Source: Xanthoparmelia taractica (taxonomy: Eukaryota; Ascomycota; Lecanoromycetes; Lecanorales; Parmeliaceae). From it: DNA of 64,000 nt. The number at the start of each line of letters is the position of its first letter. The first letter of the stretch is position 1. Below, piece after piece: positions 10,034 through 21,347 of this stretch. Under the pieces are notes generated by a model. The model had not been told where the DNA came from. It was given only the letters and a program-made list of their open reading frames with translations, and did not search any database. The stretch lies in contig JANQBS010000027.1 in the NCBI GenBank assembly GCA_033085395.1, positions 206,215-270,214 on the forward strand, read 5' to 3'. Position numbers and translations under genes: made by a program.

Positions 10034-11318
10034 TCATATCCTTCCATCCCAATACTTCTTCAAGTATGCAGACGTCCGTGCGTCGTCCAGCACCGTTACA
10101 AACGTCCTCGTTGCCTTCACAACCACCTTCACTCCATCAGAACTTTGTCGGGCTCCCAGCGCCACAGGCAGTGCGCAATTACCGTAGTCGTTGAAATAGT
10201 CGTTGATGGCCTCCTCCATTACATCCCGAATGAACGCTCGATCTTTTCGGAAGCGCTTCTCGTTGCTCAGGCGTGCTGCCCACTTGTCTTCTTCATCACA
10301 TCGGTCAAGGTTCTCGTATTGACTCATGATTTTGTAGTCGAAGCGCGAGTTGAGCTTGTCTACGAGATCGTGCGAAGTTCCTATGTTGTCGAGATAGACT
10401 TCCACGGCCCGCTTGAGAGATACGGCGCAAACCACGTCTTCTTCGTGGGCCTTTACGAAATGGGTGAAGGTGTTGCTCATGCACCATAGCAGCGGCAAAC
10501 TGGTGAGTGGGCGAGTCGATGCGAGCTCGAAGTCCGCAATAACCGAGCCCCTGAGCGAGCGGTCGAAGTCGTGGTTGTAGAATCCCGTCTGGGCAGAATC
10601 CGTGTAAGCGGCTTGGTCGGGGTTTGAGACGAGATTGTCTGCTTGTGTTTTTGGGGTGTTCCCGGCCGAAAGCGGTTCGAGTTGTGAAATCGGAGGAGCG
10701 TCGGCGAGCTCGAGCAGGCTGTCGTCTTCTGCTGTGATGCCGTTGATGTAGAATTCCTGGCCCTCATCTTGGAGCTTGCATTCTCCTAAGCCGCGCCATC
10801 AGGTCAGCCGCAAAATTATGTCGTCCGAGGGTGTTGAAATTACCTTGGCGAGGGAACAACCCCTCGGGGCCAAACTCCATCCGCGCTCTCAAAGACCCCT
10901 CGTTTGCTCTGAACCACCAATGGAGCAGGCTCAAGCTTGTCTGGTCCTTATTCCGCTGCAGTTGCTTCTTGGTTTTGACACCAGCCAATGCGCATGTGAT
11001 TTTAGCATTAATGGCCCGTTGCTTCCTTGACGGAAGCGAATTGAAAACATTGGATTCGACGGTCATTTCCCTGGTTTCTTCTTTGCTCGGTGGATAGCTT
11101 GTCAGGGGCTTCTCATCCCAGCAGCTGGGGTGAACGAAGGGGGAGAGCTCTTCTGGGCGAGTGTTGTGTGTTTTGAAATGGCGTGAAAGTGCAGCTTTCA
11201 AGCCGTGTCTCTTGTTACATATAATGCACTGAAAGGTTTTGTGGACGCCAGCGTCCAAGGAATGGAAGGTCGCGCCGTTCTTGCGGGCGACGGAGCGGGT
11301 GATTTTGGTCGGTGCCAT
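10034..11318 (-). CDS. C2H2 zinc-finger protein
   Basis: Two exons (10844-11318 and 10034-10785) with a 58-bp intron (donor GTAATT, branch GCTGAC, acceptor TTAG) encode 408 aa. A single C2H2 finger lies near the N-terminus: Cys31, Cys34, His47 and His51 in CIICNKRHGLKAALSRHFKTH-like spacing (C-x2-C-x12-H-x3-H). Basic residues around it suit a nuclear protein. The middle is rich in Ser, Pro and Asp, and the last 150 residues are helical and charged (for example DEEDKWAARLSNEKRFRKD). One isolated finger suggests a DNA- or RNA-binding regulator, or a protein-interaction module; a target cannot be inferred. The splice junction is supported because the unspliced frame stops within a few codons while the spliced frame runs on for 250. 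Confidence 0.8.
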
Positions 11319-12416
11319 TGCAAAGAAAGAGATGGATGTTGAAAAGTAAGAGAGTGTTATGATGTAGACGGGCTACAACAGAGAGAAGAATGTGTAATAA
11401 GGGAAAGAAGCGGGATTGAATGAAGTATAGAAAGCCCTGCAAAGGTCAATAACTCGCATTGTCAGAAGCAAGCACACTATTGTTATATTGCATGTCAAGA
11501 TTGCTTGCTATTGACGAAATTTGAAAATGCAGATCCGGGCCTTCACCTCACTTAAGAGTGGTAAGTAGACGCAACCAAACATTCCTGAAAGCAATGGACT
11601 TTAGCTTAGAAATACAAGGCTTCTTATATATATAGATATATTCGGTGAGGATGTGTTTTCTCATGAATGATGAAGCTATTCCTGTGCTCGGCAGCGCTAA
11701 AGCATCTAACCGCATGCCAAGGAAAAGCTTAGATAATCGTTGCCCCGCCATGCAGAGTAAACACAGGACTAAGGGAGCGCGGGCCAATCTTCCCTCCACA
11801 TACAATAGATTGTTGCTTGTCTAAACCTGTCACTTTGAACCATATCCGTCTATATATAAGAAGCTGCATTCACGAAGATATACGACCTCTATTTCACCAT
11901 TTCCATCATTGAGAATTGAGCATTGATACCCTCACCTGCGATATCTGTTTACTTTTTCCGACCTTCCATCGCTGGCCTCTTGTCCTTTCTTCCAAAGACT
12001 TCTCTGCGGCGAACGCATATATATATCACGACTTCAACCGGATTATTCATTGAAGAGCACTACTTCAAAGTCTCTTCCCTCAAAGCTCCATTATACAGCA
12101 ACCCAAAACCGAGCAAGCACCCCGTTGCCCCGAGGACCATCACCAGCAGACCAAACCTCCCAGAAGCTATCTCCAGTTCATCCCTTCCTTCGCACAACCT
12201 CCTCTCGCGCACACCAACGCCTCTCCAAACCCTCAACCGACCCTCCACCTTCCTCTCACTCCCTTACTCCTTAATCAACCCTCTCCACCTACCTACCAAC
12301 CTACCTACCTACCTATCTATCTATCTATCTATCCGCCAACCACACACATCCCCATTTCACCTTTTAAAAACAAACGCCATAATCACTTCCAAGTACTCAC
12401 ACGCCGCATCACAACC
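11319..12416. other. intergenic and 5' leader with microsatellite
   Basis: The stretch holds a TATATA-type element near 11850 and, from about 11920, a C/T-rich sequence of the kind seen in ascomycete 5' leaders. It includes a tetranucleotide run (cctacctacctatctatcta-type, about 12294-12335). The long 11923-12522 open frame is Pro/Ser/Leu-rich leader noise and overlaps the real small gene that follows, in another frame. Confidence 0.5.
12294..12335. repeat. CCTA/CTAT microsatellite
   Basis: Tandem tetranucleotides: about five CCTA-type units passing into four to five CTAT units, located in the presumed 5' leader of the microprotein gene. It is probably length-polymorphic. Confidence 0.85.
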
Positions 12417-12560
12417 ATGGTCCAACGAAACATCGTCGTCGCAATCATCATCATCGTCCTCTTTGTCGTCCTCGCCGCCGTGGGTTATGGGATTTATGCC
12501 ATTCAGAGCCAGCTGTCTATGAGTGGGAGGGCGAGGAGGGAAATGGATGAGGAGGAGTGA
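12417..12560 (+). CDS. 47-residue single-pass membrane microprotein
   Basis: A short gene that a length cut-off would miss. The ATG sits in an excellent context (acaaccATGG). The protein begins MVQRN, then has an unbroken hydrophobic segment (IVVAIIIIVLFVVLAAVGYG, residues about 6-25) and ends with a hydrophilic, strongly charged tail with RARREMDEEE before TGA. The positive-to-negative arrangement suggests a tail-anchored or type III single-pass protein, with the basic N-terminus flanking the helix. The long C/T-rich leader upstream fits a transcribed unit. I do not recognise the family; small membrane regulators (transporter or ATPase partners, proteolipids) are the natural comparison. It could be chance, but composition, start context and leader agree. 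Confidence 0.6.
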   Translation: MVQRNIVVAIIIIVLFVVLAAVGYGIYAIQSQLSMSGRARREMDEEE

Positions 12561-12974
12561 TGCGGGTTTGATGGGGGGGGTGGGGATAGGTTGCTGCTTC
12601 TCCCATCAGATGTTGTTGGGGAGGGGGGAGGGTGTGGAAGCGGAACTTATTGCGATTGTGATGGAGTTGTGTACATTGGCGGGAGATGTTCGAGTTGTGT
12701 GTGCATAGCCATAAAGTAGCTGGGATATTCTCGGGTATAGGGAGGACGATACCGGAGCCATCAGCTTAGATGGAGAAACTGGATATAGCTAGCGCATTGG
12801 GACGTGCATCAATATGGGCTGGAATGGCAACACTTGAGATATTCAACAGATAATCTCCGAATATGAATGGGTATATATACTTGACGCAAGCAAATCCACA
12901 ACCAGTCCCATAATGGCTATAGCTCTTCGCTCTTCAGATCAAATCCGCAGCTCGCTAATCGTCACCTCACTGCA

Positions 12975-14581
12975 TCATCGACGCCCCATATCCATCGCCT
13001 CCTTCAGCCCCATCAGTACCCTCCCACCTTCCCCATCCATATCCTCAACCCCATCTCCATCCCTCAAAGTCGGATCAAGCATGCCTTTCTCCATCCCCAG
13101 CTGCTGCTGCTGCTCGCAAATATCGTCATCGCCCGGCGCGTCCGCCAGATCTTCATCTTCGTCAGACGCCTGATCCTGCTCATTATCCGGCTGCTGGTGA
13201 TCGTCGCGCTGAGGTGGGGGAGGGTAACGATGGTGGCCGTTCATGTGGTTGTTGTTGGTGGGGTTTGGTGGTGTGGCGGTTGCCCAGGGCGAAGGCGGAG
13301 GTAATGGATTTTGTACAGAGCGTTGATGGGCGAGCCGTGTCCGCCAACGGGAGAGGAGTGCTTCGTAACTGGGAAGTTCGGGGATGTGTCTTGTCGTTTC
13401 ACGGGAGAGAGGAAGGGCGGAGATGCCAAAACGGGTGTACTCGGTAGAATGGTCGTAAGGGTTTTTTTGGGCGAGTTGAGAGCAAAGGTGCTGGATTTCT
13501 TGCTCGGCCAGCTCGAGAGAAAATTTTGTCTGTCTGTGTTTTTCCTGCTCACGAGCAAATGCCTTTGCGCATTCTGTACGCCATGATTCTTGCCGTTGTT
13601 TCTCTGGGAGGGCCTTCCAAGTTTCATAGACGCTTGTGAGATGCTGGTAGTATTTCTCCTCCATTTCTCCTATGTCTTCGGAGTCCTGAGAGTGACCGTT
13701 GGTTCCATTGGGCTGGATGATTTGGTTTGGGAAGTGATGCGACTTCCCCCGTGGCTGTAAATCCTTTAATTTGGATCCGAGCCATTCGCGTAAGATGTCA
13801 TGATAGATTGGCTTGGGTGCTTCAACTGACCACGAAAACCGGTCAGGTACTGATGATCCGGCAAGCAGTGTGTGAGGTGCGGAGAGGCATTGCAGGCATA
13901 GCTCAGGAAACGAGAGGCTAAAAAAATTGAAATCGAAAGGGGAAATGGGATGTGCACGCATGCTAGAAGTAGACCAAATCAGTATGTAATCGCAGCAAGT
14001 CCAACTTCGACATACTTTGCAGCCTTTACACTACCCAGCACCTCCTGCAAAGCCAATTCAGCAGCACGCGCTCGTTCTCGCTCTTCCAGCGCATTCTGCT
14101 TTTGGATGATCTCTTCTTTCACGGATATTGCTCTCGAAGGTCTCCTACCAAAAGGCGCTTCATCGTCTCGAAGCACAGGCGGTAGATCGTTGATGACGCC
14201 AGTGGATTGCCAATTCAGTCGATTCAAGACCGTCCTCACCGGCGCGCTGTCTGAGTGCTGGACATTGGCGAAACCGCCTTGTGAGGAAGGCGAGCGCTGA
14301 TCGCGGAAGGGTGTAAGTTTCGAGCTAGTTGTAGAACCCTCTCTCTTCCCTGCCGATGAACGCGCCTGCCGACGAGTGACATTGCCTCGCATCCTGCGGA
14401 TCTCCTCGACGTTGTGTAGATCGTCTGGAGGTTTTGCATTCTTGTCTTTGATGTATAAATCCAGATGGCGTCCGAGGGAAGATGATGTAAAAGCCTGATG
14501 GCAATAGGGGCATTCCTTGTCTTTGACCGCTGGGGTCTTGCTGGCGGAGGAGCCAGGTGTTGCTGCAAAACCGTCCGCCAT
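12975..14581 (-). CDS. Conserved fungal nuclear-type protein with zinc-finger-like N-terminus
   Basis: Exons 14016-14581 and 12975-13962 join across a 53-bp intron (donor GTATGT, acceptor CTTCTAG) to encode 517 aa. The N-terminus has CPYCHQAFTSSSLGRHLDLYI: Cys24, Cys27 and His39 align with a C2H2 finger, but the last His is missing, so any metal site would be C2HC-like or degenerate. A long basic helix (KEEIIQKQNALEERERARAAEL) follows. After the junction comes a hydrophobic core, FDFNFFSLSFPELCLQCL, then a helical segment and an acidic tail rich in Asp/Glu and Gln. I recognise the overall arrangement as typical of a conserved Pezizomycotina protein of unknown function, but cannot name it. A role in chromatin or RNA is a guess from composition. 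Confidence 0.75.
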
Positions 14582-14998
14582 CTCCCATCGGCGGCACGTA
14601 GATTATGTTACTCTCGCTAGGCGCCTTCCGATCAGGCTGCACCGTAAGCACAGAAATCGCCAGATTCACAGATTGTTCAATCGCTTAAGTATCGAAAAGA
14701 ACTCGAGTGCCGGCTGCAAGTCACTCGGTGACCTGATATTGGTATTGCAACCACGCTAGAGCTAGACTAAGAAAAGCCTAGACTCCCACTTTTTGTTGTC
14801 CGAGCTGAGTAAGGTAAGGTAATTGCGTTAAAGCCAAAGGTATCAGAAGTCGGTAATGTACAAGGACTGTCACTAAAATGTCGTGGTTGACGACTTGTTT
14901 AACTACTGAGGGTCTGCATTATTCATGGGTCAAGCAAATGCATTTGTTCATTATTCGAGCACAAGGGTCCATCCAGAGGATGACGAGAGGAATGACTA

Positions 14999-17026
14999 TT
15001 ATAGACGGCTCGATCTAGTATCTTTGGACTCATCAATAGCTCCTCCAACGTATTCTGCGAGAGCAAGCACCTTTTCCTCTTGCAACCTGCGCCCAACGAG
15101 CTGCACTGCAACGGGGGCGCCATGATATAGTTCAGGGTCGTAGCCTTCCTGGATATTCCTATCCTGCTCGCTGACTGGCTTAAAGGCATCGTTTACCACA
15201 TCAACATTCCTATCGACCGTTGTCACGGGTATAACGCAAGATGTATAATCGAGGATATTGATAATGTTTGAGTCTGTATTATGGATTCGGGTCAGTATTG
15301 CCACGTTGAGGGAGTATATCAAACATTGGAGTGTATGGCAAGGGCAGAGACTATCAAAAACGTGTCTCAACACTCCCAAGAAAGGGATATGAATCCGGAG
15401 GATACCTACAGCCATAATATTGGTATCGATCAGGCCTCGCAGCCGCGAAAGGGGCTAAAGGTGCTATCATTGCATCTACCGGTCGACCTGTGCTCGTCAA
15501 GCGTGCAGTACTGTTCCAGTATTCCATGTATTCCTTCTGGTACTCACGCTTGGCGATGTTGTTCGCTGCGATCTTACTTGCACTGAACTCCTCACGCTCT
15601 TCACCATACATGCCAGATATCTGAGACACCATCGGCTCTCCGGAAAGTCTCAATGCGCTCCGGATGTCTGCGCCACGGTCATAGCTCCATGAGCTCATGA
15701 TAATGTCATACCCACGTTTGTGGGAAGGAGGATCCCACTCAATAATCTGCTCCACGTTAGCCCATGGTGACTGATGGCACATTCCTATTCGTTTCTACCT
15801 CATTGCCAAGCTTTTTGAGAATCTGAACAACCATGTCAAGGGCTCTCTGTACGGGAGGGTGAGGCGTAACAGCGCCGTCATGCTTTAAGATACCAAAAGC
15901 CAAATGAGAGGAGCTTATGAGATCCAAAATTTGATCTTCATGATCCTGCCGCCATGGGATCTCGTTGCATAATGGATCGTGCAGCCAAGGTTGCTGACCC
16001 AAAAGAGATTTGATCAGTAGCCTCAAGGATGCCACAGAATGCGATAGAGGTCCCACAACCGAAAGTACGGAGTTTTGCCCGTCCATGCTGTTGGCCATAC
16101 CTCTGAAAAGTTTCGGAATTAGAATTTTCTTTTGGGATAATACGAGTAGTAAAAGGGATGCCGGGAATGCTTTATCCCTTCAAAAAGTCTTGCAATTCGA
16201 AATGCGGAAATGGCTCGGAAGAAACAACTCACTCGTATGGCATGCGGCCTGCTGATGGTCGAATGCCGTAGAGCCCATTGAACGCTGCGGGTATGCGGAT
16301 GCTTCCCCCAATATCAGTTCCGAAGCCTGCAGGCGATCCCTTAAGAGCAATAAGAGCACCTTCCCCTCCAGAGCTTCCACCGCAACTTAGGTTGCGATTC
16401 TTTGGATTCGTTGTATAGTGAATGATGTTGTTGACCGTTTCACCTGTCATAAGAGACTGTGGCACTGAAGTTTTGCAGTAGAGCACCGCTCCTGAAGACC
16501 GCAATTCCTTCACCATTTCGCTTTCGAACATCTTCTCTTTGCCTGTACCTTTCTGCCCTTGAAAGGTGTTGATCCAGCCGACGTAGCCCATTGTTGTCTC
16601 CACGCCCTTGACATGGAATTGGTCTTTCAAGCTAACCGGGAGTCCGTGCAATGGGCCGATTGGTGCCTTGTGCTGCGCGTAGTATTCATCGAGGTGTTTG
16701 GCATCCTCAATTGCTGCTTCGAAGAACGTCTCATGCAGACAATTTGTCAACTGATGTGCAAGGCTGGCCCGATGACAAAATGCTGTTGTTACTTCCTCTG
16801 CCGTCCAGATTCCAAAAGACGTCTTTTCAACAATGTCGACAGCATCTGTCTCGGTGATCTCGATCTCGTCTGTGGACAGAAACTTGCAGATGAAGGGTCC
16901 TGTCACGTCTCGTTGCTCTGGGATTGAAGGGATCGAGGATAGCCGCCACTTTTCTGGTATTGATGCATTGATCGCTTCAAGCTTGGCCTTGGCCAGGCGT
17001 TGCCATGTTGACGTCTCGGTCGCCAT
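14999..17026 (-). CDS. Acetamidase-type amidase
   Basis: Four exons (16233-17026, 15799-16102, 15410-15746, 14999-15273) close in frame to 569 aa, close to the 548-aa fungal acetamidase AmdS. The amidase-signature Ser-cisSer-Lys triad is visible: Lys in GLPVSLKDQFHVKG, the cis-Ser in CGGSSGGEGALIALKGS and the nucleophile Ser in GTDIGGSIRIPAAF. The C-terminal part keeps LDYTSCVIPVT and GAPVAVQLVGRRLQEE, the usual end of the fold. It should hydrolyse carboxamides to acid and ammonia; the substrate is not predictable. The protein has no signal peptide, so it is cytosolic. The start MATETSTWQRLAKAK is chosen as the first family-like Met; an upstream in-frame extension to 17254 looks like leader. 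Three introns of 130, 52 and 136 bp carry clear branch sites. It is transcribed in tandem with the AlkB gene upstream. Confidence 0.92.
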
Positions 17027-17264
17027 TGAAAAGTAAGTCGCAGTATTGAAAGACTCGCGGAGAGAGATTCGTTGGGGACTAATGTACTTTTTCGGTGCTT
17101 CGAGGAACAAAACAATGACGCGGATTTCATACGAGTCCCGTGTGGGGTCAAGCTTATCTCCCGGGCTAAACTTTGTCGCCTTCCGTTTTTGGGACTTTTG
17201 GTCCAAGAATCGAAAGTACCTCACCGTTATCACAAAATGAGAATCCGGTAGCATCTCAGGCTTC

Positions 17265-18395
17265 TCAGTCTTTCATCTGACGGATACTCAGATTGACTCG
17301 TTTATTCGACATCCAACCTCGCCAGTCTTCATAAGGGTCTTTGCCGACGCGAATCGTGCTCTCATCATGCGCAACGGCAGGCCAGTCACCCAGTGAGGTT
17401 GGGCAGCTATTTCTGATAACTTGAGGCACACCGTGCCAAGCAAACCTAGCTGTTCCGCTCATAACGACGGCGTCTCCTGAGTGCAAACGTAAAACCGCCC
17501 ACTTCGGCTCCTCGCCCTCCTCAGAGTCGAGCCCAACAATGAAAATGCCATCACAGCCGAAGCTGATGCTCACCAGTGCGTTATCAGACACCTCGCTCAC
17601 ATCACGGTGAACGCTGAGGGTGTCTCCAGGAGTGTATACATTCACGATTGCCGCTTCTGGCTTCATGTCAGTAAAGATATGATGAACAAAATCTGCTATA
17701 TCTTCTGGAAAAGACGGGGCACTTTCAGTCGGGTACTTCTTTTCTGTCCAGTTGTATTGATCGCCAAGAGTCATCCATCGCAGCTTTCGGCTAAGGAATT
17801 GCGAGACAGTGAGTGCCTTATGGCTTGCGCGATCAATGGGAAGAATCAGTTCAGGAGATGAAGGAGACATAGAGAAGAATGAAGCACTTTCAGCCTCTGA
17901 GAATTTGGTGTTGTTTCGCTTGGTAGCTTGATATGGGAGCAGATGATGTAAATGTACATTTGTTCGATGCCTTTGATCTGCAAGATCCCTATGTAGTAAC
18001 CTGGATAAAAGATCTTGCTGGGTATGTTCTGGTACTAAAGCTGGTAATAGAAGTAGTCCTGACTCGTCAACAACGAATGAGAAGTCATTCAACGTTTGGA
18101 ACTCTCAGAGCTCACCAGGTACAGCTTCAATTTCATACACCGGCACATCCACACTTGGCGCTACAGCTTTGTGGGCTTCGGGGTGTCTAAGATGGGAACA
18201 TGCAGCATCCATTGAAGATCGTGGAACACTGCTGACTCTTCGGACTTTGCATTGCTGCTCACCACTCAAGCCTCGGCGAAAGTCTAGGATGGTAGGGTCT
18301 GATCGGATGGCTTCAAGCGTGAGCTTTTGGTATCTTTTATAGAGCCCCTTGATGGATTCTGGCGGTCTCTCACGAGCGTCAAGGCTATTGATCAT
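17265..18395 (-). CDS. AlkB-type Fe(II)/2-oxoglutarate dioxygenase (ALKBH1-like)
   Basis: Exons 18116-18395 and 17265-18058 (57-bp intron, donor GTGAGC, acceptor CAG) encode 357 aa. The dioxygenase core is clear: IVNVYTPGDTLSVHRDVSE provides the iron-binding His-x-Asp pair, FAWHGVP the distal His, and KRVNLSIRQ the 2-oxoglutarate Arg with the R-x5-R spacing typical of AlkB. The N-terminal half (YKRYQKLTLEAIRSDP, VYEIEAVPGLLLLPALVP) matches the ALKBH1 subgroup rather than the short DNA-repair AlkB. Such enzymes demethylate nucleic acids, and ALKBH1 acts on tRNA and DNA in nucleus and mitochondria; which applies here is not decidable. The gene is divergent from CDK1, sharing about 330 bp of upstream DNA. 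Confidence 0.9.
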
Positions 18396-18721
18396 TCTTG
18401 TCGATGTTCTTCAAGATCCCACCATCAGTATAAGATTACTTTCGCGCACAGGATTTCGTGACTTAGAACGCGGCGAAAGATCGGGCCGTCGCTAGCGCGT
18501 AATCCCTGTCTGTGTTTACCCAGACGCCGAAAGTGCCCTCGGGTATAATGAGAGCTGCACGTTGACACAGCACCAATAACTACACTTGATTCAGCGTCTA
18601 CTAACCAACAGCGTTTTAATGCACATGGTCATTCTTTGAAGAGTGCCGCGCCGAGATACTATTAGCATTGACCGCGTAGTGACATTTACGGTAGACAAGG
18701 GCGCTGCAATCCCCGGTCCAG
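18396..18721. promoter_or_regulatory. shared divergent promoter, AlkB-type gene / CDK1
   Basis: The 326-bp interval between two divergent start codons must hold both promoters. It is moderately GC-rich and lacks a TATA box. No specific operator could be identified. Confidence 0.5.
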
Positions 18722-19910
18722 ATGGAGAACTACCAGAAAATCGAGAAGATTGGAGAGGGTAAGCAGACAGCCTTCACTTTCCTCTGGCTAGCACAGCCGA
18801 CCATCGCTTGAACCCATAAGTGTTATAAACATACCACGCTAAGTGATAGTCTGATAGGAACCTACGGAGTCGTCTACAAGGCTCGCGACCTTACACATCC
18901 TACCCGCATTGTCGCGCTGAAGAAGATTCGCCTTGAGGCAGAGGATGAAGGTGTACCAAGTACTGCCATTCGCGAAATCTCGCTGTTGAAAGAGATGAAT
19001 GATCCAAACATCGTCCGCTTACTCAATATCGTACACGCCGATGGCCACAAGCTGTACCTTGTCTGTGAATACCTAGATCTAGATCTCAAAAAGTACATGG
19101 AAGCACTTCCAATCAGTGATGGAGGGAAGGCAAAAGCATTCCCAGAATCTACAGGATCGGACCTCGGGAGGTGGGGTCTAGGGGATGCGATGGTCAAAAA
19201 GTTTATGAGCCAGCTCATCGAAGGCGTGAGATATTGTCACAGTCATCGAGTACTACATCGGGATCTGAAGCCTCAAAACTTGCTTATTGACCGAGACGGA
19301 AATCTGAAGCTTGCCGATTTTGGACTGGCACGCGCATTCGGCGTACCATTGCGCACGTATACACACGAGGTAGGAAGGGTGGAATGTTTGTACGAGACTC
19401 TCAATACTGATCTGCGCTTCTGCAGGTGGTTACCCTGTGGTACCGATCACCCGAGATTCTACTTGGTGGGCGTCAGTACTCGACTGGTGTCGATATGTGG
19501 TCTGTTGGCTGTATCTTTGCGGAGATGTGCACTCGGAGGCCTTTGTTCCCCGGCGACTCAGAGATTGATGAAATTTTCAAGATATTCCGGTGAGTGCTCT
19601 TTGCATCGATGTACATAGTTGGGACCCCATACCAACATCTACTAGGCTTCTAGGAACTCCTACTGACGAGGATTGGCCTGGTGTGACTTCTTTCCCCGAC
19701 TTCAAACCATCATTCCCAAAGTGGTCGCGAGACCCATCGAGAGCCCTTGTAAATGGATTGGACGACAACGGACTTGACCTTCTCGATGCTTTGTTCGTTT
19801 ACGATCCAGCCGGCCGTATCTCTGCGAAGCGGGCTTGCATGCATCCCTATTTTGAGGCTGGGAGCTCTGCATACTCTGGCAGAGGAAGGGGCACCAATGG
19901 ATTTCACTGA
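18722..19910 (+). CDS. cdk1: Cyclin-dependent kinase 1 (Cdc2/Cdc28 type)
   Basis: Four exons (18722-18758, 18858-19369, 19426-19589, 19646-19910) give 325 aa. Diagnostic elements in order: MENYQKIEKIGEGTYG with the inhibitory Thr/Tyr in the Gly loop, VALKKIRL with the ATP-binding Lys, the cyclin-binding helix PSTAIRE, HRDLKPQN catalytic loop, DFGLARAFG, and the activation segment running into VVTLWYRSPEILL. PSTAIRE plus these signatures identify the master mitotic kinase (Cdc28, Cdc2, Aspergillus NimX). An insertion of about 20 residues after YMEALP is normal for filamentous fungi, which explains the length over about 300 aa. The C-terminus ends in a Gly/Arg-rich tail (SGRGRGTNGFH). Intron phases and sizes (99, 56, 56 bp) are regular. 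Confidence 0.97.
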
Positions 19911-20374
19911 TAGAAGCGGGCGTATCGGTGAGGCTGAGGAATTGGATCATATTTGGTCCCCCTTTTGCATGCCTACCGACCGTGATCGGTTGGCGTTTAC
20001 GAGGCTATGGCGCTATGCATTCGCAGGTGTATCAAGAACATTATGGCATCTCTATGAAAGGCAAGCGCGTTGTATCTGTACATTGCTTTGCTATGTATGA
20101 TAATGGTGCAACTAGTTGGAAAAATGCAGTGCTGGGCTAGAGTAGGCTCAAGGTAGATCACTTGCTGAGGCTCAAGACGCTGATGGACCAAGCTTTTGAC
20201 ACGAGCTCAGCTACGTACAAACGCTCCTGAACAAGTCTATTGTTGCCGCGTTTACACGAATAAGTTAATAAGATGTTACTATGTTGCTGATGGTAAACCA
20301 TCGTGGGCCCTGACTTTAGGGCCTCCCGTTACGGAAGAGCAGCTCTGCAAAGTAAGCATGATGGCATAGAATAA
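19911..20374. other. intergenic, no gene recognised
   Basis: CDK1 3' flank. Overlapping short frames only; no RNA gene or repeat identified before the SINE-like copy that begins at 20375. Confidence 0.4.
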
Positions 20375-20425
20375 AAAACCACACCACCATTGGACCAGCG
20401 CCATTAGGAATCGAACCTAATATGA
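20375..20425 (-). repeat. SINE/tRNA-like dispersed repeat, copy A
   Basis: A 51-nt segment that matches 55817-55867 (opposite orientation) at 47 of 51 positions. It contains a perfect Pol III B-box, GGTTCGATTCC, followed by CTAATGG and a T-rich end (GTGGTTTTTT). No full cloverleaf can be folded, so it is not a functional tRNA. A B box plus a terminal T-run, shared between distant loci, is what a short tRNA-derived SINE or a tRNA fragment repeat looks like. Flanking sequences differ between the copies. Confidence 0.65.
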
Positions 20426-20825
20426 CTTAATACCACCGGCAACAGGCATAGCATCGACCTGGACATTCGCGGAACTGCGTTCTACTCACTTTGGATATAC
20501 AAAGGGGTCGAATTACTGGACCAATATTAAAGCCACCAACAAGCCTCCCCAAGCACTAAGTCTCAATACCTTTAATGATATGCAAGCTCACCATTGTGTG
20601 AAATGGGGTTCTGCTACGCCGCTGCGGATTGGCTGTTTAATGCAGGCTTGAGGCTACTGCTTATTCCGGCGCTGGCAACCCAGATCTTCTAGGGCCGCAT
20701 AGTTCTTCAGTTCTCCGGGCTCTAGGTAGCCCGCAGCGAAGCCTTACGGGAGCGTAGGGAGGCCTGATGAATGAGCCCAAGCTCTACTGATGCAGCTCCG
20801 CTTGGAAAACCATAGCTGAGGATCC

Positions 20826-21347
20826 TAAGCCCACCAATGCGACTCTGGCGGACGAGACCATTGCCGCTACTGATAACGAGGAGAAGGGCTCAGCCACGTC
20901 GATCGACGTCTCTGCTGCCCAGAAATATCCGGACAATTCGAAGCAGCGCTGAAGTCAATACCCATCGTCACAGTCAATGAGGCCCCCGCTCCCACCAGTA
21001 AAGCTCCCCCGCCATCTGTCGCTGCTCCTTCCATTCTAGCGCCGAACGATGACTACCAGTACGACTTGGATGCTTCCTTCGACAGCGCCATCGACAATGT
21101 CCTCGACTTTCCTGCCCGAGTGGTCGATGTTGTAGCAAAAGAAGAGCCAACTCCACCTGACGGTGGGGATGATAACGCGGAGTTCGAGGATGGCCCTTGG
21201 AATGCTCTGTACATTGTCGGTTTAAGAGTCTTGTTTAAAGACGGTGCGTGCTCAGTTGAGACCGTCAGGCCGAGGCAGGAGGAAGAGACGTTGGATCTGG
21301 ATGATGCTAGTAGAAAGACACTTTTTCGATTTCATCTCTGCCTCTGA
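20826..21347 (+). pseudogene. decayed gene fragment, family not recognised
   Basis: Protein-like sequence continues through two frames. The first reads AEDPKPTNATLADETIAAT...; near 20930 the frame must slip by one base, after which it reads GQFEAALKSIPIVTVNEAP..., DDYQYDLDASFDSAIDNVL, then WNALYIVGLRVLFKDGACS and a stop at 21345-21347. An acidic, Pro/Ala-rich linker leading to a hydrophobic strand-like end suggests the C-terminal region of a larger protein. No start or upstream exons are visible, so this is an orphan 3' fragment with at least one frameshift. I cannot assign it to a family. Confidence 0.5.

Noticed and set aside
11923..12522. 199-codon open frame
   Set aside because: Pro/Ser/Leu-rich translation of a C/T-rich leader and microsatellite; it overlaps the better-supported 47-codon gene in another frame.
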